A DNA stretch of 64,000 nucleotides from GCA-002727615 sp964442655 (GCA_964442655.1 CAYTZM010000004.1:62001-126000); one strand, 5' to 3'; shown: positions 9,939 to 20,211, numbered from the stretch's first letter. Numbers and translations: made by a program. The notes: a model not told the origin generated them from the sequence alone.

Positions 9939-10046
9939 ATTATTTTCCTTATTTTTAGACTAATTTTTTAATATTATTTATAGTAAATTTAAATAATATT
10001 TATAATATTCTCAATTAAAAAAATTAAAGACCTATAGAAAGTGATC

Positions 10047-11465
10047 ATGAGTTATAAAAATTTACATAGTACGAATATTAAAGAATATACAGTAACAGAA
10101 CTGAGTAGTGCATTAAAAAAGACTATAGAAATCAATTTTGATGTAGTTCATGTTCGTGGAGAAGTATCTGGTTTAATAATAGCTCGCTCTGGTCATATTT
10201 ATTTTTCTCTAAAAGATGATAATAATATTATTCAGGCAGTATTATGGGCAAGGGTATCTCAAGACATTAATTTGAAACTAGAAGATGGAATGGAAGTTGT
10301 TGTTATAGGAAAACTTTCAACTTATGCTCCACAATCGAGATATAATATTATTGTTAATTCTATTGAACTTGCAGGAGAAGGAGCTCTTTTAAAATTAATA
10401 GAAGATAGGAAAAGACGTTTAGCTTCTGAAGGTTTATTTGATGAAAAATATAAAAAAACTTTACCTTATTTACCTAATACAATTGGAGTTATAACTTCAG
10501 AATCTGGTGCAGCATTTCAGGATATAATTATTAGGATTAAAGAAAGGTTTCCAGTCAATATAATTTTATTTCCTGTACTAGTACAAGGAAATGAAGCTCC
10601 AAAACAAATTGCTCAAGCGATTAATAAAATTAATTTATATTCTGACAAAAACATAGATAGTATAGACCTTTTAATAGTTGGGCGAGGTGGGGGAAGCTTT
10701 GAAGATTTAATGGCTTTTAATGAGGAGGTGGTAGTTAGAGCGATATTTGAATCTAAAATTCCTATTATTTCTGCGGTAGGACATGAAATTGATAATTCTC
10801 TTTCTGATTATGTAGCAGATAAAAGAGCCCCTACTCCTACAGCAGCAGCTGAAATAGCATTACCAGATAGAAAAATATTGGTTGCTTCATTAGAGAGTAT
10901 TTCTCATAGATTGTTACAGACTATAAAAAATAAGTTAGATATTAGTAAAGATAATATTAATAAATATTTTTTGCCAGCTAGTCATATATTTTATGATACT
11001 AAAATAATGACTTTAGATATTCATAGTGAGAAATTAAAAAATAAGATTAATGTTTTAATAGATGTTTGTTTAAACAAATTGAGAGAAAATAAAATAGAAT
11101 TTTTTTCTCCTTCTCAATATTGTTCAAATCAAAAAAATAATTTAATTGCTTTGAATAAATTATTTCTTTCTTCATATAAAAATTTAATTAATATTAAGAT
11201 ATCTGATTATGAAAATAATACTTTTAAGTTGGAAAAATCACTAAAAAATAATATTAATAAAATTGAAACAATATTTAATAAATCAGCAAATAGTTTAGAT
11301 CTTTTGAGTTATAATAAAGTTTTAGATAGAGGCTTTGTTTTAATTAAAGATAACAAAAATAAGACAATTAAAAGGGCAAAACAAATAATTAATAAAACTA
11401 ATGCTAGGATTCAATTCTTTGATGGTGTTGTTGATGCTGTTTTAAATAAAAATAATAATGATTAA
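10047..11465 (+). CDS. xseA: Exodeoxyribonuclease VII large subunit
   Basis: Catalytic subunit of the single-strand-specific exonuclease ExoVII. The N-terminal OB-fold contains VRGEVSGLIIARSGHIYFSLKD. The nuclease core includes GVITSESGAAFQDI, IVGRGGGSFEDLMAFNEE and SAVGHEIDNSLSDYVADKRAPTPTAAAE. A long lysine/asparagine-rich coiled region follows, and the C-terminus YNKVLDRGFVLIKD is typical. ATG 10047 is chosen; a GTG two codons upstream (10041) is possible. Overlaps the next gene by 8 bases. The small subunit xseB is not in the window. Confidence 0.95.
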   Translation: MSYKNLHSTNIKEYTVTELSSALKKTIEINFDVVHVRGEVSGLIIARSGHIYFSLKDDNNIIQAVLWARVSQDINLKLEDGMEVVVIGKLSTYAPQSRYNIIVNSIELAGEGALLKLIEDRKRRLASEGLFDEKYKKTLPYLPNTIGVITSESGAAFQDIIIRIKERFPVNIILFPVLVQGNEAPKQIAQAINKINLYSDKNIDSIDLLIVGRGGGSFEDLMAFNEEVVVRAIFESKIPIISAVGHEIDNSLSDYVADKRAPTPTAAAEIALPDRKILVASLESISHRLLQTIKNKLDISKDNINKYFLPASHIFYDTKIMTLDIHSEKLKNKINVLIDVCLNKLRENKIEFFSPSQYCSNQKNNLIALNKLFLSSYKNLINIKISDYENNTFKLEKSLKNNINKIETIFNKSANSLDLLSYNKVLDRGFVLIKDNKNKTIKRAKQIINKTNARIQFFDGVVDAVLNKNNND

Positions 11466-12294
11466 TATTTTAAATCAAAAAATTTTTATTTTTTTTATAT
11501 TTTTAATGTCTTTACTATTTCTTAATGAATCTATAGCTAAAACAAAGCTGAAAGGTAAAGTGATAGCAGGGGGAATAGTAGTTGTTGAAGCTAGCCCGAA
11601 TGTAATTTTTAAACTTGATGGAAATATTATTCCTGTTTCTAAAGAAGGCTATGCAATTATAGGGTTTGAACGACAACCAAAAAATTTACAAATATTAGAA
11701 ATTATATATAAAGATGCGGTAATTGAAAAAATATCATTAGAAGTAATACAAAGGTCTTATACAATTCAAAAAATAGATGGTGTTGAAAAAGAAAAAGTAG
11801 AACCTCCACAAGAGTTATTAGATAGAATATACCAAGAAAGAAGCCGAGTAAAAAAAGCTCGTAGAAAAGCAGGTTTTATTCAAGAATCATATTATTTGAA
11901 TGGGTTCATTTGGCCAGCTGTCGGAATATTTTCTGGAATATATGGTAGTCAAAGAATATTAAATGGAATTCCCAAAAGCCCTCATTATGGTTTAGATATT
12001 GCTCTTCCAGAAGGACATGATGTATTATCTCCTATGGATGGCATAGTCTTATTTACTGATAATGATTTATATTATAGTGGTGGAACTATATTAATAGGAC
12101 ATGGACAAGGTTTGACAACTTCTTATTTGCATTTAAGTAAAATAATTGTAAAGGAAGGACAAAAAATATTGAAAGGGGGTCTAATTGGTAAAGTTGGTTC
12201 TACTGGACGTGCAACAGGACCTCATTTGCATTGGGGAGTTGAATGGATGGGTAAACGTCTTGATCCTGAATATTTAGTGGAGGCTTTAAGATAA
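11458..12294 (+). CDS. Exported M23-family (LytM) metallopeptidase
   Basis: Periplasmic peptidoglycan endopeptidase-like protein, 278 aa. The signal peptide ends near residue 27 (ESIA before KTK). A beta-rich N-terminal region is followed by a C-terminal LytM domain with the zinc ligands HYGLDIALP (His and Asp, about residue 178) and HLHWGVEW (about residue 257), plus SYLHLS. The full ligand set suggests an active enzyme rather than a pseudo-LytM activator. It overlaps the end of xseA, an arrangement I believe recurs in alphaproteobacteria. The next gene is convergent, 1 base away. Confidence 0.9.
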   Translation: MINILNQKIFIFFIFLMSLLFLNESIAKTKLKGKVIAGGIVVVEASPNVIFKLDGNIIPVSKEGYAIIGFERQPKNLQILEIIYKDAVIEKISLEVIQRSYTIQKIDGVEKEKVEPPQELLDRIYQERSRVKKARRKAGFIQESYYLNGFIWPAVGIFSGIYGSQRILNGIPKSPHYGLDIALPEGHDVLSPMDGIVLFTDNDLYYSGGTILIGHGQGLTTSYLHLSKIIVKEGQKILKGGLIGKVGSTGRATGPHLHWGVEWMGKRLDPEYLVEALR

Positions 12295-12295
12295 T

Positions 12296-13183
12296 TTATT
12301 TATCCCATCTATTATGTATCCATAGCCATTGGTCAGGATTTTTATAAATCCATTTCTCAATTATAGAATTAACCGTATTTAAAAGATCTAAAACTTTTTC
12401 TTTATGTTGAATATTAGAGTTAAAATTTTTTATTGGTTTTTCTATAATATATTTGAATTTAACACCATTAATACGCTCCACATGCACGGGAATAATAGGA
12501 ATGGATAGTCTAATAGATAGTTCAGCGATAGCTGTGGCTGTTCGAGCTGGATGTCCAAGAAAATTTATTAATTCTCCTTCATTAAGTTTTTGGTCTGCAA
12601 GAATTGCTGCATATTTTTTTTGTCTTAATAATTTAAATAATATTTTTGCTCCTGTAGGTCCTTTAGGGGCATACAGAGAAACTCCTTTTCTAAGGTTTTG
12701 AATAATTTTTTCTGCAAAAGGATTATTTGCATGTCTATATATAGATGTAACTTCTTCACCTCTTTTCGTCATAATTAAAGGACATATTTCCCAATTACCA
12801 ATATGGGCACTAAAAAGGATAGCTCCGCTATTATTTTTTTTAATATTTTGTAAATATTGTTCACCAACTATTGTAAATCTATTTTTATCGTCTAAATATG
12901 GATTTAATTTACTAGCAAAAATTAGTTCGCCAGCATTTCTCCCAATATTATTCCACATGTTTTTTTTAATTTTATTTAATTTTTTATTATTTAAATTTGG
13001 AAAAACTTTTTTTAAATTATTTTTTGCAGTTTTATCAAATTTTGTTACAGGACCTAATAATTCTGCAATGTATCCACCTACTTTTGAAGCTTTTTCAACT
13101 CCTAAAATTTTACATAATGAAATCCAAAGTAAAAGAATTATTGCTTCAAATATATATAAAAATTTTATAAAAAGTATTTTCAT
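12296..13183 (-). CDS. LpxL-like lipid A acyltransferase
   Basis: Membrane-anchored acyltransferase of the LpxL/LpxM (HtrB) family that adds a secondary acyl chain to Kdo2-lipid IVA. It has an N-terminal hydrophobic anchor, then the catalytic HIGNWE (HX4E, His about residue 127), a QKLNEGELINFLG segment and a C-terminal NPDQWLWIHNRW, the hallmark of this family. It lies 10 bases downstream of lpxK on the same strand, and waaA precedes them, so this is a lipid A/Kdo operon. Which acyl position it modifies cannot be told. Confidence 0.9.
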   Translation of the reverse strand: MKILFIKFLYIFEAIILLLWISLCKILGVEKASKVGGYIAELLGPVTKFDKTAKNNLKKVFPNLNNKKLNKIKKNMWNNIGRNAGELIFASKLNPYLDDKNRFTIVGEQYLQNIKKNNSGAILFSAHIGNWEICPLIMTKRGEEVTSIYRHANNPFAEKIIQNLRKGVSLYAPKGPTGAKILFKLLRQKKYAAILADQKLNEGELINFLGHPARTATAIAELSIRLSIPIIPVHVERINGVKFKYIIEKPIKNFNSNIQHKEKVLDLLNTVNSIIEKWIYKNPDQWLWIHNRWDK

Positions 13184-13193
13184 TTAATTTATA

Positions 13194-14171
13194 CTACTTT
13201 TTGATCTGTAAAGAGGAAAGGATATTATCCAAAATTTTAGTATCTAAGAAATTAATTTCAATTGGAAAATAAAATATTTTATTTTTATATTGCTTTGAAA
13301 TTTTTATATAATCCTTTTCAGTAGTGATGAGAAGGGAATTTAAACTATTTGCTTTTTTTAATAAATTTTGAATTGTTTTATTTGTATACTTATGATGATC
13401 TGGAAAAATTTTAGAATAAAGTATATTACATCCTATTTTTTCAAGTGTTTGAAAAAATTTTAGTGGATATCCTAAACCACAGAATGCTACGACATTTTTA
13501 TTTTTAAAATTATTTATATCTTGGGATGCAACATTAATTTTTGCATTTATTACTGGGATATGATTTGAAATAGTTTTATTAAGATTATATTTATCTTCTT
13601 CTATAATTAAAGCAATATGACTTTTTTTAAGTGCATTAAATAAATTTTCTCTCATAGGCCCAGCTGGTATAATTCTTCCATTCCCAATACCTTGAAAGCC
13701 ATTAAAAACGAGGAAGTTTAAATTTCCATGGATAGAGTTGTCTTGAATACCATCATCTAAAATGGCCACTTCTGCGCCATTTTTTATAGCTTCATTTATG
13801 CTTTTTATTCTATTATTTCCTATCCAAGTAGGAGCAATTTTTGATAGCATAAGAGCTTCATCCCCAACTTCCTTAAATGAATGTATTTTTGAATTAACTA
13901 ATGTAGTGTTTTTTAATGATCCTTTATATCCTTTTGCAATAATATGTACTTTATAATTAGAATTTATTAACTTTTTAGCAATTGCTATTGTTGTTGGAGT
14001 TTTTCCAGCACCACCTACCACTACATTACCTATTTTAATTATTTTTATATTAGAAAATATATGAGCTTTTTTTCTTTTTATAAAACTACCTAATATCCAT
14101 ATAAATGATAATGGGATTAATAATTTGGAGTATAAATTATTTTTTGAATACCAAAATTTTGGTGTTTTCAT
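13194..14171 (-). CDS. lpxK: Tetraacyldisaccharide 4'-kinase
   Basis: Inner-membrane kinase that phosphorylates the 4' position of the lipid A precursor. A hydrophobic N-terminal segment is followed by a Walker A motif GNVVVGGAGKTPT (residues 48-60). The downstream LDDGIQDNSIHGN corresponds to the family's usual LDDGFQH; the Phe and His are replaced here. FPDHHKYT is also present. The length of 325 aa is standard. It sits between waaA (12 bases upstream) and lpxL. Confidence 0.95.
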   Translation of the reverse strand: MKTPKFWYSKNNLYSKLLIPLSFIWILGSFIKRKKAHIFSNIKIIKIGNVVVGGAGKTPTTIAIAKKLINSNYKVHIIAKGYKGSLKNTTLVNSKIHSFKEVGDEALMLSKIAPTWIGNNRIKSINEAIKNGAEVAILDDGIQDNSIHGNLNFLVFNGFQGIGNGRIIPAGPMRENLFNALKKSHIALIIEEDKYNLNKTISNHIPVINAKINVASQDINNFKNKNVVAFCGLGYPLKFFQTLEKIGCNILYSKIFPDHHKYTNKTIQNLLKKANSLNSLLITTEKDYIKISKQYKNKIFYFPIEINFLDTKILDNILSSLQIKK

Positions 14172-14183
14172 TATTAAGATCCA

Positions 14184-15467
14184 TTATATTTTAAGTATAG
14201 GTTTAATTTTATTCATTAAAGTATTAGCAGGGCTAGGAATTTCTTCAATTATTTCATAAGCTTTGTTTGCTAAATAATTAATTTTTTCTTTATTAGATAT
14301 TAAATCTATAATTGTGTTTTCTAATTCTTCAAGGCTATTAATTTGTATTGCACATTTATTATCTAGTAAGATTTTAGAAGTTGATTTTTGGTTGCTTACG
14401 TCTGGTCCAAATATTATAGCACATTTTTCTAATGCTGGTTCTATTAAATTATGTCCTCCTTTATTAGATAAACTACCTCCTATGAAACATATATTAGAAA
14501 TTTTATAAAAACTTCCTAATTCTCCGATAGTATTTACTATATATATATCTGTTGATGAGTTTGGAAGATTTAGAGAATTACGAATTACAATATTTAAATT
14601 TTTAGTTTTTGATAAATTTAAAATGTTTTTAATATTATTAGGGTGTCTAGGAACAACAATTGTAATTAATTCGGGATATATTTCTTTAGCTTTTATATGG
14701 GCTAAAATAGCAGCTTCATCTTCAATATCTTCATGTATACTTGCAAAAAGCAATACAAGTTTATCGTTTATTGAGTTAATAATTTCTATTTCTTTATTAC
14801 TTGTCATTTTAGGAGCATTTAACTTATTTTTTAAATTAATTGGTTGTAATACGTTTTTTGCTCCTAGTTTTTTATATCTTTCTGAGTTTTGATTGTCTTG
14901 AGCAATTACTAAAGATAGTTTAGTAAATAAATTCTTTGAGAACTTTTTAAGTATATGCCATTTTTTATAAGATTTTTGTGACATTCTTCCTTGTATTAAA
15001 ATAATAGGAATATTATTTTTAAAACTTTTAATTATAATATTTGGCCATATTTCAGATTCTACTAAAATAACAGAGTTTGGTTTCCAATTCTTATAAAAAA
15101 GCCAGAGAACAAAAGGATGATCAATTGGTGAATATTGATGTATAATTTTTTTGTTATTTATATCTTCTAATATTGATTTAATATGTTTAGCACTAGTTAT
15201 AGTGACTGTGGTAAATAATATTTTAACATTATATTTTAGTATTTCTTTAATTAATGGAATTGCTGATCTTGCTTCCCCTAAACTTGCTGCGTTAATCCAT
15301 ATTAAATTTCCTTCTGGCCTTTTATAATTATTTAGCCCAAATTTTTCTTTAATCTTATGAATTTCTTCCTTTCTATTTAAAATTCTATATATAGTTATTA
15401 AAGGGATAAAAGGAGTTAATAATATCCAAATAAAATAATAAAATTTAGTTAGTATAAATTCCAACAA
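14184..15467 (-). CDS. waaA: 3-deoxy-D-manno-octulosonic acid transferase
   Basis: Adds Kdo to lipid IVA at the inner membrane (GT30 family). The protein is 427 aa with an N-terminal membrane segment (FYYFIWILLTPFIPL), WINAASLGEARSAIPL, VESEIWPNII, and PRHPNN followed later by GGSLSNKGGHNLIEPA, the nucleotide-sugar binding region. The only initiation codons are TTG at 15467 or 15464, because a stop lies four to five codons upstream; a GAAAG sequence precedes them. First gene of the waaA-lpxK-lpxL run. Confidence 0.95.
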   Translation of the reverse strand: MLEFILTKFYYFIWILLTPFIPLITIYRILNRKEEIHKIKEKFGLNNYKRPEGNLIWINAASLGEARSAIPLIKEILKYNVKILFTTVTITSAKHIKSILEDINNKKIIHQYSPIDHPFVLWLFYKNWKPNSVILVESEIWPNIIIKSFKNNIPIILIQGRMSQKSYKKWHILKKFSKNLFTKLSLVIAQDNQNSERYKKLGAKNVLQPINLKNKLNAPKMTSNKEIEIINSINDKLVLLFASIHEDIEDEAAILAHIKAKEIYPELITIVVPRHPNNIKNILNLSKTKNLNIVIRNSLNLPNSSTDIYIVNTIGELGSFYKISNICFIGGSLSNKGGHNLIEPALEKCAIIFGPDVSNQKSTSKILLDNKCAIQINSLEELENTIIDLISNKEKINYLANKAYEIIEEIPSPANTLMNKIKPILKI

Positions 15468-15496
15468 TAATATTTCTTTCTATATTTTTATTTATA

Positions 15497-16825
15497 TTAT
15501 AGGCCTGCAACCGTCATGTTATCAATCATTAGAGTTGGAGCATCGATTCCAGTAAGAAATTCTAAATCAGAGGCAGGAGTAATTGATTGAAACATATCTA
15601 ATATATTACCTGCAATTGTAACTTCGCTTACAGGGTAAGTTTCTATTCCGTTTTCTATCCAAAATCCAGTTGCGCCTCTACTATAATCACCAGTTACTTG
15701 GTTAAATGACATACCCATCATTTCTGTTACGTAAAACCCATTTTTAATGGATTTTATTAGATCTGAGTTTTTTATAGTTCCAGCTTTTATATATATGTTT
15801 GAAGAGGCTGGGGCTGGAGGAGAACCAACAGCATGTCCTGTGTTATTTAATTTAAGCTGTCTAGAAGTGTGGCTATCAAGTAACCATGATAATAATTTAC
15901 CATTTTTTACTAAATCAATTTTTCTTGTTTCTACACCCTCACTATCAAATGCTCTTGATCTATGGCCTCGAGGTAATAATGGATCGTCAATAATACTTAT
16001 ACTATTATTAAATATATTTTTATGCATTTTATCTTTTAAAAATGAGGTTCCTCTTGCAATAGCAGTACCAGAAATTCCTCCGGCGAAAAGGGAAATTAAA
16101 CTGCCTGATACTCTAGGATCAAAAATTATAGGAACTGTATTAGATTTTACTTTTTTTGAATTTAGTCTGGATACAGCTCTTTTACCAGCTGTTGTTCCAA
16201 TTTTTAAAGGTGAGTCTAAATCTGTATTATGAAGTTTTGATTGATATTCATAATCTCTTTCCATTTTTTTACCTTCTCCTGCAATAACTGATAAACCTGC
16301 TGAATAATTAGTGCGTGTGAAGGAATTTAAAAACCCATTAGAGGATAATAAATAAAATGTACTTTTAGAATAAGCATATGAACAACCTTCAGAATTTCTT
16401 ATTCCATCTATATTTAATGCACTCTCTTCAGCTTCTATAGCTTTATTTAATAAAGAGTTATTATCTGGTACGTACGAATCTTGTAAGTTAAGATCTATAT
16501 TTTTATTATAAAGATCATTTTTGTCAGGTAGGTCACAAAAGGGATCTTCAGGAACATATTTTACCATAGAAATTGCATCTTCAGCTAATTGAGATAGAGA
16601 TTTTGTGGATAAATCTGTACTTGATAAAGTGGTTTGTCTTTTTTTGTCAATAACTCTTAATCCAATATTTGTAGATTCATTTCTTTCCACATTCTCAAGT
16701 TTTCCTAATCTAGCAGTAACATTCAAAGAAGTGTTTTCAGTGCCTGTAACCAGTACACTTAGTGATCCTAACTTTTTAGTAAAATTTAAAAGAAAGGTTA
16801 ATTTTTCTTTAAAGTTTTTATTCAT
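15497..16825 (-). CDS. pmbA: TldE/PmbA-family metalloprotease subunit
   Basis: Partner of TldD in the TldD/TldE protease that trims unfolded or peptide substrates. The 442-aa protein is collinear with PmbA: an N-terminal VTGTENTSLNVTARLGKLENVERNE region, a central IIFDPRVSGSLISLFAGGISG and a C-terminal GATGFWIENGIETYPVSEVTIAGN. It lacks the HExxxH zinc motif, as expected for the TldE subunit. The catalytic partner TldD is encoded separately at 38452-39900. The 5' end overlaps the upstream small exported protein gene by 8 bases. Confidence 0.93.
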   Translation of the reverse strand: MNKNFKEKLTFLLNFTKKLGSLSVLVTGTENTSLNVTARLGKLENVERNESTNIGLRVIDKKRQTTLSSTDLSTKSLSQLAEDAISMVKYVPEDPFCDLPDKNDLYNKNIDLNLQDSYVPDNNSLLNKAIEAEESALNIDGIRNSEGCSYAYSKSTFYLLSSNGFLNSFTRTNYSAGLSVIAGEGKKMERDYEYQSKLHNTDLDSPLKIGTTAGKRAVSRLNSKKVKSNTVPIIFDPRVSGSLISLFAGGISGTAIARGTSFLKDKMHKNIFNNSISIIDDPLLPRGHRSRAFDSEGVETRKIDLVKNGKLLSWLLDSHTSRQLKLNNTGHAVGSPPAPASSNIYIKAGTIKNSDLIKSIKNGFYVTEMMGMSFNQVTGDYSRGATGFWIENGIETYPVSEVTIAGNILDMFQSITPASDLEFLTGIDAPTLMIDNMTVAGL

Positions 16826-17207
16826 TTTTCATTTTAATTAAAATTTCATTATTATATAATATCATTTCACATAGGCAGGTGTTCTCAATTTTATTAGCTT
16901 TTCTCATTCTTTCACATCCTTCAAGAGCTGCTTTTTTGCCAATATTTAAATCATATAGATTAAACCCATAGCCTAATGCTATAAAAATACCTTCTTTTAT
17001 ATACTGTTTATCAATATTATTCCATGGTATACAGGCTGCTCCTGATTTATTTTCATCAAGTTTGTCATAATCTATATTCCAATGCATCATAGATCTCTTA
17101 TATATTTTTACTATATCTAAAGAAGTAATTTTTTCATCAGAATGCGAATGATTTATATAAGAATAAGAAGATATAATTAATAAGCAAAAAATTAATATTT
17201 TATTCAT
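16818..17207 (-). CDS. Small exported cysteine-containing protein
   Basis: Not recognised with certainty. The 129-aa product has a signal peptide (hydrophobic residues 3-18). The mature part contains cysteines in AACIPW, EGCERM and TCLCEM. The final part, KKAALEGCERMRKANKIENT, resembles the short periplasmic segment with paired cysteines found at the end of various alphaproteobacterial exported proteins; this is an impression, not a family call. It lies between korB (27 bases away) and pmbA (overlapping), so it is probably co-transcribed with them. Confidence 0.65.
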   Translation of the reverse strand: MNKILIFCLLIISSYSYINHSHSDEKITSLDIVKIYKRSMMHWNIDYDKLDENKSGAACIPWNNIDKQYIKEGIFIALGYGFNLYDLNIGKKAALEGCERMRKANKIENTCLCEMILYNNEILIKMKNE

Positions 17208-17234
17208 TAAATTTCCAAAATTTATAAGTAATAA

Positions 17235-18248
17235 TTATTCTTGTATAGTCCAGGTTTGCCCTTTTTCCATAATATCACTTATCTCATTTTTGTGTTCATT
17301 AATTCTATCTGTATAATAAGTATCTAGTGTTGGTTTATTAATATTATAAAGAACTCCTAAAGCTATTGGCATTGTATTTTCATTCATTTGAGCAAGCAAA
17401 TATGCAATAGTTTTATTATTTTTGTCATGAATTAGAATTTTATTTTCTTCTTTTTTATTAATATTAAGATCTACTAATTCGAGTTTTGAATTATCGGAAC
17501 TTAATTTTAAGCCCTTAGAGTTATCAGTTCCAAATAACATAGGTTTCCCATGCTCAAGATGAATTTGGCGGTTAGGTGCACTAGACTTTTCGGTGAATGA
17601 GCTGAAAACATCATCATTATAAACTATACAATTTTGGTATATTTCAACCAAAGAGGTTCCTTTATGCTTTTGAGCCTCTATTAAAGTTGGTATTAATTGC
17701 TTGATAGATGTATCTACTCCTCTTGCTACGAAAGTTGATCCAGCACTAATCGCTAATTCACACGCAGATAAGGGAGATTCTAATGATCCTTTTGGAGTAG
17801 ATGGGGATATAGTTCCGGCCCTCGATGCTGGTGAAGCTTGTCCTTTTGTTAATCCATATATTTCATTATTAAATAATAAAATTTGGCAATTAAGGTTTCT
17901 TCTAAAAACATGAATAAAATGATTTCCACCAATTGATAATGAATCCCCATCACCAGTTATAACCCATACGTCTAATTCAGGGTTAGTTAATTTAATACCA
18001 GTAGCAAAGGCAGGAGCTCTTCCATGAATAGTATGAAAGCCATAAGTTGACATATAATAGGGTAGTCTAGAGGAACATCCTATACCTGATACAAATACTG
18101 TTTTAGATTTATTTGCTTTAATCTCAGCTAGTGTTCTCTTTACAGCGTTTAATACTGCGTAGTCACCACAACCAGGACACCATCTAACTTCTTGGTCAGA
18201 TGCATAATCATTTGGCTTAAGTTGTTTTTCTTCTTGATTAGTTTTCAT
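17235..18248 (-). CDS. korB: 2-oxoacid:ferredoxin oxidoreductase, beta subunit
   Basis: Thiamine-diphosphate subunit of a 2-oxoglutarate-type ferredoxin oxidoreductase, which decarboxylates a 2-oxoacid to its CoA ester and reduces ferredoxin. The N-terminal CPGCGDYAVLNAVK begins the cluster and TPP region. TGDGDSLSIGGNHFIH followed by NNEIYGLTKGQASP is the TPP-Mg motif, and the SPLSACELAISAGSTFVAR segment follows. At 337 aa it matches KorB. It overlaps korA by 11 bases. No dedicated ferredoxin gene is adjacent. Confidence 0.92.
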   Translation of the reverse strand: MKTNQEEKQLKPNDYASDQEVRWCPGCGDYAVLNAVKRTLAEIKANKSKTVFVSGIGCSSRLPYYMSTYGFHTIHGRAPAFATGIKLTNPELDVWVITGDGDSLSIGGNHFIHVFRRNLNCQILLFNNEIYGLTKGQASPASRAGTISPSTPKGSLESPLSACELAISAGSTFVARGVDTSIKQLIPTLIEAQKHKGTSLVEIYQNCIVYNDDVFSSFTEKSSAPNRQIHLEHGKPMLFGTDNSKGLKLSSDNSKLELVDLNINKKEENKILIHDKNNKTIAYLLAQMNENTMPIALGVLYNINKPTLDTYYTDRINEHKNEISDIMEKGQTWTIQE

Positions 18249-20118
18249 TTAATTTACCATTATCAATAATATTTTTAAATTTTTCTTTTAAGTAGGATAT
18301 TCTGAAAGGCTTCCCCGAAATTTGAGTAACTGATTTTGCTTTTGGAGCTATCTTAACTCGTAATAAATTATATAGCTGTCCATTATTCATTTCTACAATT
18401 ATAGTATATTCGAATTTGTTCACAATATTTTTTAATTTTAAAGATAGTGGCCATAAACAATTTAATTGAATATGTCCTATTTTAACCCCTTCAGTTAAAA
18501 GCAATTCTCTAACTTCAGAAATAGGACCATTTGTAGATCCCCAACCAATTACTAGTATGTCACCTTCTTGCGAACCATTTAAATCTATATTAGAAAATTC
18601 GTTTTCAATATTTTGAATTTTTTCTTTTCTTAATTTAGTCATTTTAGAATGATTAGTTGCATCATAATTTATATTCCCTGATATAGAGTCTTTTTCTAAT
18701 CCACCTATTCTATGTTCTAATCCTTTTGTTCCCGGTTTAATCCAGTTTCTTGCTAAAGTTGATGTGTTTCTTTCAAAAGGTTGAAAGTTTTTTATAGAAT
18801 CAGGAAATTTTGTTGGAAATTTTTCCATTTCATCGATATTAGGAATTAACCATGGTTCTGAGGCATAGCTTAAGTAGGCATCTGATAATATCATTACTGG
18901 TGTCATATATTTTATTGCAATTTTAACAGCTTGATGACTTAAATTAAAGCAATCACTAGGACTTTTTGGTGCTAATACTACTAATGGAGCCTCTCCATGA
19001 CGTCCATAAATAGCTTGCATTAAGTCAGCTTGCTCTGCTCTAGTAGGTAAACCAGTTGAAGGGCCAGCTCTTTGACTATTAATAATAATTAGTGGTAATT
19101 CTATAGATACTGCAAGGCCTATAGCTTCTGTTTTTAAAGATATTCCAGGACCTGAACTTGAGGTAACACCTAAGCCTCCTGCATATGAGACTCCTATTGC
19201 TGCACAACAAGCAGCAATCTCATCCTCAGCTTGATAAATTCCAATATTTTTAAGTTCATAATTTGCTAGATAATGCATGATAGGTGATGCTGGAGTAATT
19301 GGATATGAGCATAATGTCATTTTAAGGTCAGCATGTTTAGCGCCTGTAGCTAAACCAAATGCGATAGCTTCTGATCCTGTAATTGCTCTCCATTTTCCTG
19401 GTAAAGGACTAACTTTAGGGACTACCTTTCTTAATATATCTTTAGAAATTTCAGTATTTTCTGCGTATACATTTCCTGCCTTTAAAGCAGAAATATTTGC
19501 TTTCGTTAGAAAGTTGTCTTTTCCAAATTTTTTTTCAAGCCAGTTTTCAGTCTCTTTCGTGTTTTTGGAGAATAACCAAAGGATTAGTCCTAATGTCCAC
19601 ATATTACGACATCTAATTCCATCTTTTTGGCCAAGTCCAAATTCTTTTACGGCTTCAATAGTGAGATTTGATATGTCCGCAGATATAACTTGCAGGCCTG
19701 ATAATGAATTATCATTTAATGGATTGCTATCATAGCCAGCTTTTCTAATACCTCTATCATTAAAACTGTTAGTATCAATTATTATTAATCCTCCAGGTAT
19801 TACTTCATTAATATTTACTTTTAACGCTGCAGGGTTCATTGCAACAAGTATATCTGCATGATCACCGGAACTTGCTATTAGACCATTACCAAATCTAACT
19901 TGGAACGACGATATTCCGAAAGTTGTTCCTGCGGGAGCTCGAATTTCGGCTGGATAGTCAGGAAATGTTGCTAATCCCATTCCTGAAACAGCTGCTTCAA
20001 AAGTGAGCCTTCCTCCAGTAAGTTGCATTCCATCACCGGAATCTCCTGCAAACCTAACAGTACTAGACCAATTCTTTTTTGTATTTTGAGAAGTAATTTT
20101 AGAAGAGTTGCCGTCCAA
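18238..20118 (-). CDS. korA: 2-oxoacid:ferredoxin oxidoreductase, fused gamma-alpha subunit
   Basis: A 626-aa fusion. The N-terminal gamma domain contains RFAGDSGDGMQLTGGRL. The alpha domain follows from about residue 230, with SEAIAFGLATGAKHADL, YPITPASPIMHYLA, SSGPGISLKTEAIGLA and SQRAGPSTGLPTRAEQADLMQ. This gamma-alpha fusion is typical of KorA in aerobic bacteria. The start must be TTG 20118, since a stop lies five codons upstream and no ATG intervenes; AAGAGA precedes it by a suitable distance. It is first in the korA-korB-exported protein-pmbA series, about 100 bases downstream of tRNA-Gln on the same strand. Confidence 0.92.
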   Translation of the reverse strand: MDGNSSKITSQNTKKNWSSTVRFAGDSGDGMQLTGGRLTFEAAVSGMGLATFPDYPAEIRAPAGTTFGISSFQVRFGNGLIASSGDHADILVAMNPAALKVNINEVIPGGLIIIDTNSFNDRGIRKAGYDSNPLNDNSLSGLQVISADISNLTIEAVKEFGLGQKDGIRCRNMWTLGLILWLFSKNTKETENWLEKKFGKDNFLTKANISALKAGNVYAENTEISKDILRKVVPKVSPLPGKWRAITGSEAIAFGLATGAKHADLKMTLCSYPITPASPIMHYLANYELKNIGIYQAEDEIAACCAAIGVSYAGGLGVTSSSGPGISLKTEAIGLAVSIELPLIIINSQRAGPSTGLPTRAEQADLMQAIYGRHGEAPLVVLAPKSPSDCFNLSHQAVKIAIKYMTPVMILSDAYLSYASEPWLIPNIDEMEKFPTKFPDSIKNFQPFERNTSTLARNWIKPGTKGLEHRIGGLEKDSISGNINYDATNHSKMTKLRKEKIQNIENEFSNIDLNGSQEGDILVIGWGSTNGPISEVRELLLTEGVKIGHIQLNCLWPLSLKLKNIVNKFEYTIIVEMNNGQLYNLLRVKIAPKAKSVTQISGKPFRISYLKEKFKNIIDNGKLNEN

Positions 20119-20211
20119 ATTTTTTCTCTTTTATTTAGTTTGAAATTACAAGTACCTATACACATATTATTATATCAATTAGAAATAATAATAAATAAAA
20201 AATTTATTATT

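Noticed and set aside
15747..16232. 161-codon open frame antisense to pmbA
   Set aside because: It lies entirely inside pmbA, with no ribosome-binding site or family signature.
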